Part shown: positions 56,836 through 64,000 of the stretch, piece after piece
Layout: each line of letters starts with the position of its first letter
Position numbering within the stretch: position 1 is the stretch's first letter
DNA from: a virus
Reading direction: 5' to 3' (one strand)
IMG/VR virus record: IMGVR_UViG_3300027969_000074
Span: 1 to 64,000 of that record
DNA: 64,000 nt
Made by a program: the position numbers and the translations under genes
The notes under the pieces: generated by a model
Told to the model about the DNA's origin: nothing
The model's database searches: none
What the model saw: only the letters and a program-made list of their open reading frames with translations

Positions 56836-59646
56836 TTATTTCCAAAAATAAATTAATTGTAGTGCATTGTTTGGGCCGCAAAATAATAGGTAGGAATTAA
56901 AACCTAATCGGTTAAATCTGCCAATGAATTCATTGCGTAGCTCATCATTAAAATTAAGGTGCTCATGATGATATTCAACTGCAACATTTCGGATCTTAGA
57001 TAAGTTAGCATCACTGATACCCTTTAGTGCAATAATTTCAGAACCTTCAATATCAACCTTTAAGAAGTCAATTCGGTCAATTAGCCCGTTATCTAAAATG
57101 TAGTCTAATGTGTATAGATTAACATCGTATTGAGTAAGAGTTGGATCTTTTTGATGCCATAGGTTAGAGCCGCCTAAGTGAGAACTTTCAGTTAAGGTTA
57201 GGGTTCCTAATTGATCTCCAATTGCTGCATTAAATAGGACTGCATTTGCTGGAGCATTTTGTTTTAGGATCTCAAAATATCTACGGTCAGGTTCAAAGGT
57301 TACAATTTTACTTGCTCCCATATGATATGCATAACGAGTAAAAATTCCAATATTTCCACCAAGATCAACAACAACATCGCCAGGTTGAATTTTAACAACT
57401 GGATTTTCTGAGCGGTGTGGATGTTCGTAATCAGTTAGGTTATAAATTTCATGATAAATTGCATAATCCCATCCGTATTTATAGGCAATATCCATTGTAC
57501 CACCTTCTACTTTTTTGATTGAACCTAAATTTTTAATTTCGTCCTTAGCAACAAAGAAATATTCAGTATCATGGAAATTTTGGTCTCTTTGAGCTTTAAT
57601 ATGGTCAATCATAATTTGAGCAAAGCCTAGATTTTTATTGCCATGAAAGTACAGAATTTGATCTTTATTCTTTGGGATAAACTGCCAACCGTATACTTTT
57701 CCAAAATTCTTAGGGCCTTGATCTCTCCAAAAAGAAATAAAGTGTTCCATTGCTTTGCCAGTTGTTCCAAGTAAATCACCGTCCCATTCAGAAACATCAA
57801 AATTTGAAATTGGTAAGAACTTATTATAGCTGTATTTGCACCTTAGATAATTATCAATACCTTCATCATTCCATTGCAGTAAACTTGGATAGTCAGCAAG
57901 ATCAGTTTCTTTATATACATTTAAGATTTCATTAAACCACCATTCGCAATTTCGATTGTATAAGTACATGCAAATATGGGCTTTAGTCGCAAGACGATTA
58001 ACACCTTTGGCTTTGCATAAATTTTCATTAAATAGCTGCTGGCCTCTTGATCCGTCCGGTTTTGTATAATATCCAATAAAATCTTCTTGTACATGAATAT
58101 CCGCTAATGGATAATTCTCAATATTTGCAAAATGATCTGCTAATTTATCAATTGTATGGTTTGCAATAATATCACCGTCTAGCCAGACAAAATTTTCAAA
58201 ACTTTCGTTAAATGCTGCAAGACACGCATATTGCTTCCAATACCATTTATCATAGTTTGAATAGTAAGGAATTGTTAATTTTCGGGCAATTACATTTGGC
58301 AAATAGTCAAATGGAACATCACAATCAATTCCATAAACAATAAGTTTACGATTTGAGAATTCCAATAGAGATTCAGCTAATTTCTGAATGATCGGCATAT
58401 AGGCCAGGTTACCGCAGGTCACCCATGCAAAGTCAGTTGAGTATTCATTTATCTCAGGTTGAATGAGGTCCTGGATGTGATCTTGTGCGATTTTTGCTGC
58501 ATTTTCCCAAGTGAATTGGGTTCTGATTTGTTTTGATTCCATTAGCGCGGATTTTTTATAAATTTCATAATTATCATAAACTTCTCTAAGCCTAAGTTTA
58601 AGGTCTTCGAAGTTTGGCTCAACAAAATTACCTGGAGCATTTGGATTCCAGGATTCGTCATTTGCAACACCTGCTGGAACTTCTCCATGAGTTGCTACCG
58701 GTAAACCTTTACCTGCGGCAAATTCAAGTTGAGCTCCCCAATCAGAATAGATTGATGGGGTGCCGCATGCCATTGCCTCAATTAATGGAAGATTCCAACC
58801 TTCACTACGAGCACAAGAAACAAATACATCAGCAGTTTGTAATAGGTTGACGTATTCTGCTTTGCTTAAATGATTAAGTATCTTAATACCTTTATGTACT
58901 AAGCTAAATTTGACAAGACGCTCTTGAGTATTTAGACAGCCATCATTTGCAAATGGATTTTCAACATTTAAGATAAGTTCAACATTTTCATCTTCGGAAA
59001 AGGTATCAATGAATGCTTTTATAATCTCTTTAGTAGATTTGCGGTATTCCCAACGCCCAACTACCACAAATTTGAATGGGCGACCTTCCGGAAATGAGGT
59101 CTCTTGCGAAATGGGTTTAAACATTTGGGTATCAACTCCCTCAGGCACAACCTTTACTTTATCGGCTCTGATACCTTGAGCAACGGTGCACTCTTTTTGC
59201 CAGCTGCTTGGAACCCAAACCTGATCAAATGTTTTTAGTTTATTAAAAAAATCTTCCGGATATTTAGTAGTTTCCCAAACATTATAGGCAATTTTTGGGC
59301 CATCATACTTATCACCAAAATATTTATGATTAACATCGTTTAGGACGATATGGATATCAGTTTCTCCAGGATTTTGATAATTTCGGTATAGCGGAAACTC
59401 CTGTGAACCGTTTGGGGTCTGTAGAGTTTGCTGAGTTAGGATTGTTTTTAATTCAGTATCAATATAGTACTCATCATTATGAGGTTCATCATTATTATAA
59501 CCTTGCCAGGTTGAACCTACTGTCCAATTTCTGGCATCAACTCTTAAGTCTTCTAGAGAATTTAGGGCTTTAAAGAAATTTCTAGAATGACAGTTGTATC
59601 CAGTTTCCCCAATAATTGAGGTGTGCGCTTTAATTTTAATCGACAT
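56836..59646 (-). CDS. Three-domain glycosyltransferase: GT4 + second GT + FkbM methyltransferase
   Basis: This is a 936-residue fusion. Residues 1-400 are a GT-B, family-4-type glycosyltransferase (NVWETTKYPEDF, VVPEGVDTQMFKP, FVVVGRWEYRKSTKEIIKAF, and the donor site ARSEGWNLPLIEAMACGTP). Residues about 410-690 look like a GT-A transferase with a D-x-D (NFVWLDGDIIANH). Residues about 745-936 are an FkbM methyltransferase (VVVDLGGNIGIFTRYAY, FLKVDIEGSEIIALKG). One polypeptide could add two sugars and methylate one. It heads the operon 59646-52085; the promoter box lies inside a 12-bp inverted repeat. Confidence 0.88.
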   Translation of the reverse strand: MSIKIKAHTSIIGETGYNCHSRNFFKALNSLEDLRVDARNWTVGSTWQGYNNDEPHNDEYYIDTELKTILTQQTLQTPNGSQEFPLYRNYQNPGETDIHIVLNDVNHKYFGDKYDGPKIAYNVWETTKYPEDFFNKLKTFDQVWVPSSWQKECTVAQGIRADKVKVVPEGVDTQMFKPISQETSFPEGRPFKFVVVGRWEYRKSTKEIIKAFIDTFSEDENVELILNVENPFANDGCLNTQERLVKFSLVHKGIKILNHLSKAEYVNLLQTADVFVSCARSEGWNLPLIEAMACGTPSIYSDWGAQLEFAAGKGLPVATHGEVPAGVANDESWNPNAPGNFVEPNFEDLKLRLREVYDNYEIYKKSALMESKQIRTQFTWENAAKIAQDHIQDLIQPEINEYSTDFAWVTCGNLAYMPIIQKLAESLLEFSNRKLIVYGIDCDVPFDYLPNVIARKLTIPYYSNYDKWYWKQYACLAAFNESFENFVWLDGDIIANHTIDKLADHFANIENYPLADIHVQEDFIGYYTKPDGSRGQQLFNENLCKAKGVNRLATKAHICMYLYNRNCEWWFNEILNVYKETDLADYPSLLQWNDEGIDNYLRCKYSYNKFLPISNFDVSEWDGDLLGTTGKAMEHFISFWRDQGPKNFGKVYGWQFIPKNKDQILYFHGNKNLGFAQIMIDHIKAQRDQNFHDTEYFFVAKDEIKNLGSIKKVEGGTMDIAYKYGWDYAIYHEIYNLTDYEHPHRSENPVVKIQPGDVVVDLGGNIGIFTRYAYHMGASKIVTFEPDRRYFEILKQNAPANAVLFNAAIGDQLGTLTLTESSHLGGSNLWHQKDPTLTQYDVNLYTLDYILDNGLIDRIDFLKVDIEGSEIIALKGISDANLSKIRNVAVEYHHEHLNFNDELRNEFIGRFNRLGFNSYLLFCGPNNALQLIYFWK

Positions 59647-59651
59647 GCCGT

Positions 59652-59687
59652 TTGCTAAACTTTTTATTTTATACTAAAGTTTAGCAA
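59652..59687 (-). promoter_or_regulatory. Inverted repeat around a motif A-like box
   Basis: TTGCTAAACTTT (59652-59663) and AAAGTTTAGCAA (59676-59687) are perfect 12-base inverted repeats. The 12-base centre carries AGTATAAAATAA on the minus strand, directly upstream of the glycosyltransferase ATG at 59646. There is no T-run, so an operator (or 5' hairpin) is more likely than a terminator. Confidence 0.55.
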
Positions 59688-59711
59688 TAAGGTTATGTAA
59701 TCTTAAAAAAA

Positions 59712-59951
59712 TTATGCAGCAGTTAAGCCAAGTGCAGTTAAGACTTTAGTCACAATGACTGAGTCATTTGTACCCCAATCAGATATATCAGTTAATCTAA
59801 CTGAGCCATTGCAAATGACGGCATTACCGCTATCCATTAATTGATAAATCACAGAAACTGAGGTTGAACCCAATTCATAGGTTAAGGGTATAAATTTAAT
59901 ACTGGTTGCAGTTTTACCAAGTACTGAATAGTTTTGAATATTTGTAGTCAT
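59712..59951 (-). CDS. Small beta-rich virion-associated protein
   Basis: This 79-residue beta-rich protein (MTTNIQNYSVLGKTATSIKF, then LGSTSVSVIYQLMDSGNAVI) ends in KVLTALGLTAA. I start at the ATG at 59951; a longer frame would run into the upstream gene. It resembles short fibre-associated proteins such as the one at 40335-40667 in style. It follows the fibre gene and a second virion gene on the same strand. Confidence 0.5.
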   Translation of the reverse strand: MTTNIQNYSVLGKTATSIKFIPLTYELGSTSVSVIYQLMDSGNAVICNGSVRLTDISDWGTNDSVIVTKVLTALGLTAA

Positions 59952-59970
59952 GATTTTATTTATTTTTGTT

Positions 59971-60657
59971 TTAAGCAATATCGAGTGTAATATAATATCT
60001 TTGAAAAAATGGCAATCCACACGTAAAATCAGTTGGTGTACCTGGCATTAGCATTACTCCTCCTCCTAATGATGCAATCGTGTAACCAGTATCAAGGTCT
60101 GTTATATCTACCCGATTTGCAAAGACTGGACCAGGTCCAAGATTCATTAGTGTAATTGTATGTATGAAGTTTGCGTTTGGACTGGTATGCTGATAATTAT
60201 ACATAGCGACTCCGCCGGTTAGGGTTTGGCCAGGGCCATTACCGAATACAGTACTCTGATATAGCGACGGACCTTGGATTCCATCGTCTAAAAATAATGA
60301 CACCGATAAGTTAAAAGGCGAATTAATTGTGACTTCTCCGTCATAATAGTGCTCATCAGTCCAGTGTGAATAATTATAAAATTGATTAAATCCAATTGGG
60401 CCTGTGTAATTTGCTTGAGTCCAATAACTTAAGCCTTGTGGATCATTTCGGTTGATGTAATAATATCCAGTATATGTACCGCCACTTATCCTCCAATTAA
60501 AATCAGGAAGAGCCACTTGATTTGGGTAAACCTCAATCCCAGAACTGGGATTAACTCCACTTACTTGAGTGAACATTGCCATAATTGATCTTAGGTCGGA
60601 GGCCGGATCACTGATACTTATTTGTCCACTCGATGCTCCTACTATTGTGCTTGGCAT
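59971..60657 (-). CDS. Fibre-associated virion protein, 228 aa
   Basis: This is an unrecognised beta-rich protein with Gly/Pro/Tyr-rich strands (GGTYTGYYYINRNDPQGLSYW, EVTINSPFNLSVSLFLDDG, NFIHTITLMNLGPGPVF). The last segment ends in RYYITLDIA. It follows the collagen-like fibre after 3 bases, where phages often encode a fibre tip, cap or chaperone. A binding or tip role is inferred from position. Confidence 0.55.
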   Translation of the reverse strand: MPSTIVGASSGQISISDPASDLRSIMAMFTQVSGVNPSSGIEVYPNQVALPDFNWRISGGTYTGYYYINRNDPQGLSYWTQANYTGPIGFNQFYNYSHWTDEHYYDGEVTINSPFNLSVSLFLDDGIQGPSLYQSTVFGNGPGQTLTGGVAMYNYQHTSPNANFIHTITLMNLGPGPVFANRVDITDLDTGYTIASLGGGVMLMPGTPTDFTCGLPFFQRYYITLDIA

Positions 60658-60660
60658 TGA

Positions 60661-63600
60661 TTATAATAATTTTTTAATTTGATCCTTTAAGTCATCGATT
60701 TGGCGTTGCTGTTGCTTGATTGCCTCAATTAAGACTGATACTAGTGCTGGATAGGCAACTGCCTTGGTACCATTCGCATTTTCAAATACAACTTCTGGGA
60801 ATACTGTTTCCATTTCCTGTGCAATAACACCCGCATGAACCCGTGTAGTATCTTCTTGATCATTTCTGGTGAATGTAACGCCTCTCATTGATGTTACCTT
60901 ATCTAGAGCACCAGTGATGGTCTTCACATTATCTTTAACTGATCGATCTGAATATGCAATAATATTAGCAGTTGCATAAATATCACCGGCTACTTCAAAT
61001 TTATAAGTCGGTGAGGCTCCATTACCAAGTGATAGTCTGCCGTTTGTGGCATCATAGTGCGTATTTGTTGCAGCTAAGGTAGTTGATCCAGAATAGTAAG
61101 CTAATCTTCCAGTAGTACCTGAGGTAATAGTTCCAGTAGTACCGCCTGATGTACCGGAAGAACCGTTAGCTCCGCTTGTTCCACTTGAACCAGTTGCACC
61201 GCTTGTTCCTGAGGTTCCACTTGATCCATTAGCTCCAGTTGCACCGCTTGTTCCTGAGGTTCCACTTGATCCATTAGCTCCAGTTGCACCGCTTGTTCCT
61301 GAGGTTCCACTTGTGCCAGATGTACCACTTGTTCCAGATGTACCGCTTGTGCCAGATGCACCAGAAACTCCACTTGTACCTGAAGTTCCAGTTGAACCAG
61401 AGGTACCGCTAGTTCCAGAAGAACCGTTAGCTCCACTTGTTCCAGAAGTACCACTTGAACCATTTGCTCCAGAAGTTCCTGATGTACCTGAAGAACCGTT
61501 AGCTCCATTTGCTCCTGACGTACCGCTAGTACCACTTGAACCGTTTGCTCCGTTTGCTCCTGAGGTTCCTGATGTACCGTTTGTTCCAGCTAATGCGACT
61601 AGCGACCAATATGCAGCATTTGTAGGTATATCACCAGGAGCTGCATTTGCTATACAGATATAGGAGCTTCCGAAATAATAAACAACGTCATTTACTGAAT
61701 ATGTAGTAGCTGTGTATAGTCCTTTCCACGTAAAGCTTGTACCGCTTGTACCTGATGTACCTCTTGTACCAGAAGTTCCTGATGAGCCGTTAGCTCCACT
61801 TGAACCTGAAGTTCCTGATGAACCGGTATTACCTGAGCTTCCAGAAGTTCCTGAGCTACCGTTTGATCCACTAGAACCTGAAGTTCCAGAGGTTCCACTT
61901 GAACCATTAGAACCTGAGCTTCCAGATGTACCTGAAGTTCCTGAGCTACCGTTTGATCCACTAGAACCTGAAGTTCCAGAGGTTCCACTTGAACCATTAG
62001 AACCTGAGCTTCCAGATGTACCTGAAGTTCCTGATGTACCTCTTGTACCCGAAGTCCCAGATGATCCTGCAACACCAGCTGTCGATATATCAACAATAAT
62101 ATCAGTACCAGATGATGGTGTCCAAGGTGTACCTGAAACATAAGTTACTGGAAATTCCCAATAGATTCCATTATCTACTCCTACCCCAGTTGTTCTATAA
62201 TATACAATTTGACCACCAATTCCACCATTTGTTTTAATTAGCGTGCCAACTCCAATTGATGGATAAACTCCACTATAGTTTGTTGAAGTTAATGAAACTT
62301 CTGCTATGTTTAATATAGTGGTTGCCGCATCTAAATTACCGTTATTACTATAAATTTTAGTACTTGCTAATGGTGTACCCCAATCCCAACCGTCACTGAT
62401 TGCTGCTCCACTTGCTCCAGTTGAACCAGAAGTTCCTGAGCTACCACTTGTACCAGATGTACCACTTGTTCCAGAGGTACCTCGTGTTCCAGAGGTTCCA
62501 CTAGAACCGTTTGATCCGGAAGTGCCGCTTGTTCCAGAAGAACCATTAGACCCTGAAGAACCTGAAGTGCCGCTTGTTCCAGAAGATCCGTTTGAACCAC
62601 TTGATCCAGAAGTACCAGAAGACCCATTTGAACCGGAAGACCCACTAGTTCCGCTTGAACCGTTTGAACCTGATGTACCAGCCGTACCTGAGCTACCATT
62701 CGATCCACTAGAACCTGAGGTTCCGCTTGTGCCTGATGAGCCGTTAGAACCTGATGTTCCTGAGCTTCCGTTAGAACCGCTTGAGCCTGAAGTACCACTA
62801 GTTCCGCTTGAACCGTTTGAACCTGAAGAGCCTGAAGTTCCAGAAGAACCGGTTAATCCGCTTGAACCGGAAGTTCCAGAAGAACCGTTTGAACCTGAAG
62901 TTCCGCTTGATCCATTAGCTCCTGAAGTTCCAGATGTTCCGCTTGAACCATTTGATCCACTTGAACCCGAAGTTCCAGAAGAACCAGTATTACCCGAGCT
63001 TCCAGAAGTTCCTGATGTTCCAGAGCTACCGTTTGAACCTGAAGAACCACTTGTACCAGATGAACCATTTGATCCACTAGAACCTGACGTTCCACTAGTT
63101 CCTGAGCTTCCATTTGATCCAGAAGTTCCGCTTGAACCATTTGATCCACTTGAACCTGATGTTCCTGAAGAACCATTAGATCCGCTTGAACCTGAAGTTC
63201 CAGAAGTACCTGAGCTACCATTAGAACCGGAAGAACCTGAAGTTCCGCTTGTTCCTGATGAGCCGTTAGAACCGCTTGAACCTGATGTACCAGAAGTTCC
63301 ACTTGAACCGTTTGAACCTGAAGTACCAGATGTTCCAGAAGAACCATTTGATCCAGAAGAGCCGGAGGTTCCAGAAGAACCGCTTGATCCATTTGAACCT
63401 GAAGTTCCGCTTGTTCCTGAGCTTCCATTAGAACCGCTTGAACCAGAAGTACCAGAAGTTCCTGAAGAACCAGTATTACCTGAACTTCCAGAAGTACCGG
63501 AAGTTCCACTAGAACCGTTAGAACCTGAACTACCTGAAGTTCCAGAAGAACCGTTTGATCCACTAGAACCTGAAGTACCACTTGTTCCAGATGAGCCATT

Positions 63601-64000
63601 AGAACCAGAGCTTCCGTTTGAGCCTGAAGAACCTGAAGTTCCAGAACTACCATTCGATCCGCTTGTGCCTGAAGTTCCAGAAGAACCATTTGAGCCATTA
63701 GAACCTGATGTTCCGCTTGTTCCTGAGCTTCCAGTAGCGCCCGACGTACCAGAAGTACCAGCAGATCCACTTGAACCAGAAGTTCCAGAAGTTCCTGAGC
63801 TACCATTCGAACCAGAAGTTCCGCTTGTTCCGGAAGTTCCAGAGCTTCCGCCAACTCCGCTTGTTCCAGAAGTACCAGAAGTACCTCGTGTACCTGAAGT
63901 ACCAGATGTACCAGCTAACCCATTAGCATGCCAAGAAAATGTATATTGAAGCCCATTCGCAAATTGTCCTGAGCTTGCAATTGAAGTAAGTGAAAGATTA
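60661..64000 (-). CDS. Collagen-like tail fibre with S74 chaperone domain, 5' end outside window
   Basis: One frame is open from 63999 to the stop at 60661, 1112 residues, without a start. Most is Gly-x-y repeat, mainly GTSGSSG and GSNGTSG. It is interrupted by a globular insert (about 62390-62080; GWDWGTPLAS...IYWEFPVTYVSGTPW) and a CBM-like module (about 61735-61590; WKGLYTATTYSVNDVVYYFGSS then YICIANAAPG). Near the C-terminus lie GNGASPTYKFEVAGD and IIAYSDRSVKDNVKTITGAL, the S74 intramolecular chaperone domain that self-cleaves at a Ser after trimer folding. The last 30 residues are a coiled coil. It forms a trimeric fibre, probably host-binding. Confidence 0.9.
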   Translation of the reverse strand, partial: NLSLTSIASSGQFANGLQYTFSWHANGLAGTSGTSGTRGTSGTSGTSGVGGSSGTSGTSGTSGSNGSSGTSGTSGSSGSAGTSGTSGATGSSGTSGTSGSNGSNGSSGTSGTSGSNGSSGTSGSSGSNGSSGSNGSSGTSGTSGSSGSNGSSGTSGSSGSNGSSGTSGTSGSSGNTGSSGTSGTSGSSGSNGSSGTSGTSGSNGSSGSSGTSGSSGSNGSSGTSGTSGSNGSSGTSGTSGSSGSNGSSGTSGTSGSSGSNGSSGTSGTSGSSGSNGSSGTSGSSGSNGSSGTSGSNGSSGTSGTSGSSGSNGSSGTSGSSGSNGSSGTSGTSGSSGNTGSSGTSGSSGSNGSSGTSGTSGANGSSGTSGSNGSSGTSGSSGLTGSSGTSGSSGSNGSSGTSGTSGSSGSNGSSGTSGSNGSSGTSGTSGSSGSNGSSGTAGTSGSNGSSGTSGSSGSNGSSGTSGSSGSNGSSGTSGTSGSSGSNGSSGTSGTSGSNGSSGTSGTRGTSGTSGTSGTSGSSGTSGSTGASGAAISDGWDWGTPLASTKIYSNNGNLDAATTILNIAEVSLTSTNYSGVYPSIGVGTLIKTNGGIGGQIVYYRTTGVGVDNGIYWEFPVTYVSGTPWTPSSGTDIIVDISTAGVAGSSGTSGTRGTSGTSGTSGSSGSNGSSGTSGTSGSSGSNGSSGTSGTSGSSGSNGSSGTSGTSGSSGSNGSSGTSGSSGNTGSSGTSGSSGANGSSGTSGTRGTSGTSGTSFTWKGLYTATTYSVNDVVYYFGSSYICIANAAPGDIPTNAAYWSLVALAGTNGTSGTSGANGANGSSGTSGTSGANGANGSSGTSGTSGANGSSGTSGTSGANGSSGTSGTSGSTGTSGTSGVSGASGTSGTSGTSGTSGTSGTSGTSGATGANGSSGTSGTSGATGANGSSGTSGTSGATGSSGTSGANGSSGTSGGTTGTITSGTTGRLAYYSGSTTLAATNTHYDATNGRLSLGNGASPTYKFEVAGDIYATANIIAYSDRSVKDNVKTITGALDKVTSMRGVTFTRNDQEDTTRVHAGVIAQEMETVFPEVVFENANGTKAVAYPALVSVLIEAIKQQQRQIDDLKDQIKKLL
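61105..61590 (-). repeat. Collagen-like Gly-x-y codon repeats, proximal block
   Basis: Tandem 9-base units coding G-T/S-S-G (GGTACATCAGGA-like) with occasional Asn or Ala. The sequence is Ser/Thr/Gly/Asn only, and repeats like this are prone to length change by recombination. Confidence 0.85.
61735..62075 (-). repeat. Collagen-like repeats with a 108-base duplication
   Basis: Between the CBM-like module and the globular insert the plus strand shows a long near-identical duplication: the stretch around 61852-61915 (CTACCGTTTGATCCACTAGA and onward) recurs around 61945-62010. A recent internal expansion or slip is likely. Confidence 0.75.
62405..63920 (-). repeat. Collagen-like Gly-x-y repeats, distal block
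   Basis: About 1.5 kb of continuous Gly-Thr/Ser-Ser/Asn codons, varied enough in synonymous use to suggest long residence and selection on the peptide, not recent slippage. Both antisense and shifted frames of this block are open over hundreds of codons only because of the repeat. Confidence 0.88.

Noticed and set aside
61101-63854. Minus-strand open frames rich in Leu, Gln, Val and Glu (61101-61535, 61692-62141, 62367-62798, 62853-63854)
   Set aside because: They are shifted frames of the fibre gene. The Gly-x-y frame is continuous from 63999 to 60661, joins a canonical S74 domain, and is the only one making biological sense.
62405-63920. Possible CRISPR array or satellite repeats
   Set aside because: The repeats are short codon units without spacers of constant length, lie inside an open frame, and encode a collagen-like peptide.
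62522-63949. A 475-codon plus-strand open frame reading PEEPLDPEEPEVPLVP, and similar plus-strand frames at 61313-61663 and 61712-62143
   Set aside because: They are antisense to the collagen-like fibre. Their Pro/Glu/Val/Leu repeats are the complement of Gly-Thr/Ser codons, and repetition alone keeps them open.

Overview
The window is 64 kb of a large tailed-phage genome, most probably a T4-superfamily myovirus of a Bacteroidota (Flavobacteria-like) host. The phage identity rests on a T4 gp17-type large terminase, a gp6-type baseplate wedge protein, a gp26-type baseplate protein, a tail-tube-like protein, a collagen-like S74 tail fibre, a PhoH ATPase, a small sigma factor and phage DNA metabolism genes. 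The host inference rests on a bS21 protein of Bacteroidota type, DUF3127-like and DUF4494-like proteins, strongly AT-rich DNA, and A/T-rich leaders with almost no Shine-Dalgarno sequence.

Layout. 1-31.5 kb is a mosaic on both strands. DNA repair and nucleotide genes (ThyA, Fpg-like glycosylase, UV endonuclease, DnaQ-like exonuclease, SSB-like DUF3127 protein, guanylate kinase, ATP ligase, NUDIX hydrolase, bS21, MBD4-like glycosylase, PD-(D/E)XK nuclease, HDAC-like hydrolase) alternate with islands of probable virion-packaged proteins. An unassigned structured RNA of about 470 nt lies at 17968-18446. 32.7-49.3 kb is a minus-strand block of structural, packaging and regulatory genes (baseplate, terminase, PhoH, ECF-like sigma). 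A phage tmRNA lies at 49415-49778. 49.8-52.7 kb holds further virion proteins. 52.7-59.6 kb is a glycosyltransferase/methyltransferase cluster. 59.7-64 kb holds fibre-associated genes and the 3' part of a collagen-like fibre gene that runs off the right edge.

How the parts fit. Two promoter-like motifs recur. Motif A (TAGTATAAT) lies just upstream of metabolism and repair genes and of the tmRNA. Motif B (GATAAATAA, resembling the T4 late box TATAAATA) lies about 5-38 nt upstream of virion genes on either strand. The sigma factor at 43019-43645 is the natural candidate to read motif B. At least 13 otherwise unrelated proteins begin with a common 11-20 residue leader (aromatic-x-x-aromatic, then [LIV]-x-E followed usually by a small residue), very like the capsid-targeting sequence cut by the T4 prohead protease. 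The inferred packaged cargo includes a zinc metallopeptidase, a two-domain muralytic enzyme, a peptidoglycan-binding protein, a NUDIX hydrolase and two proteins with toxin-linker-like hydrophobic regions. The sugar-transferase cluster sits beside a Gly-Ser/Thr-rich fibre and could glycosylate it.

I recognised no tRNA gene, insertion sequence, integrase or CRISPR array. All functional names come from reading the sequences by eye, without database searches.
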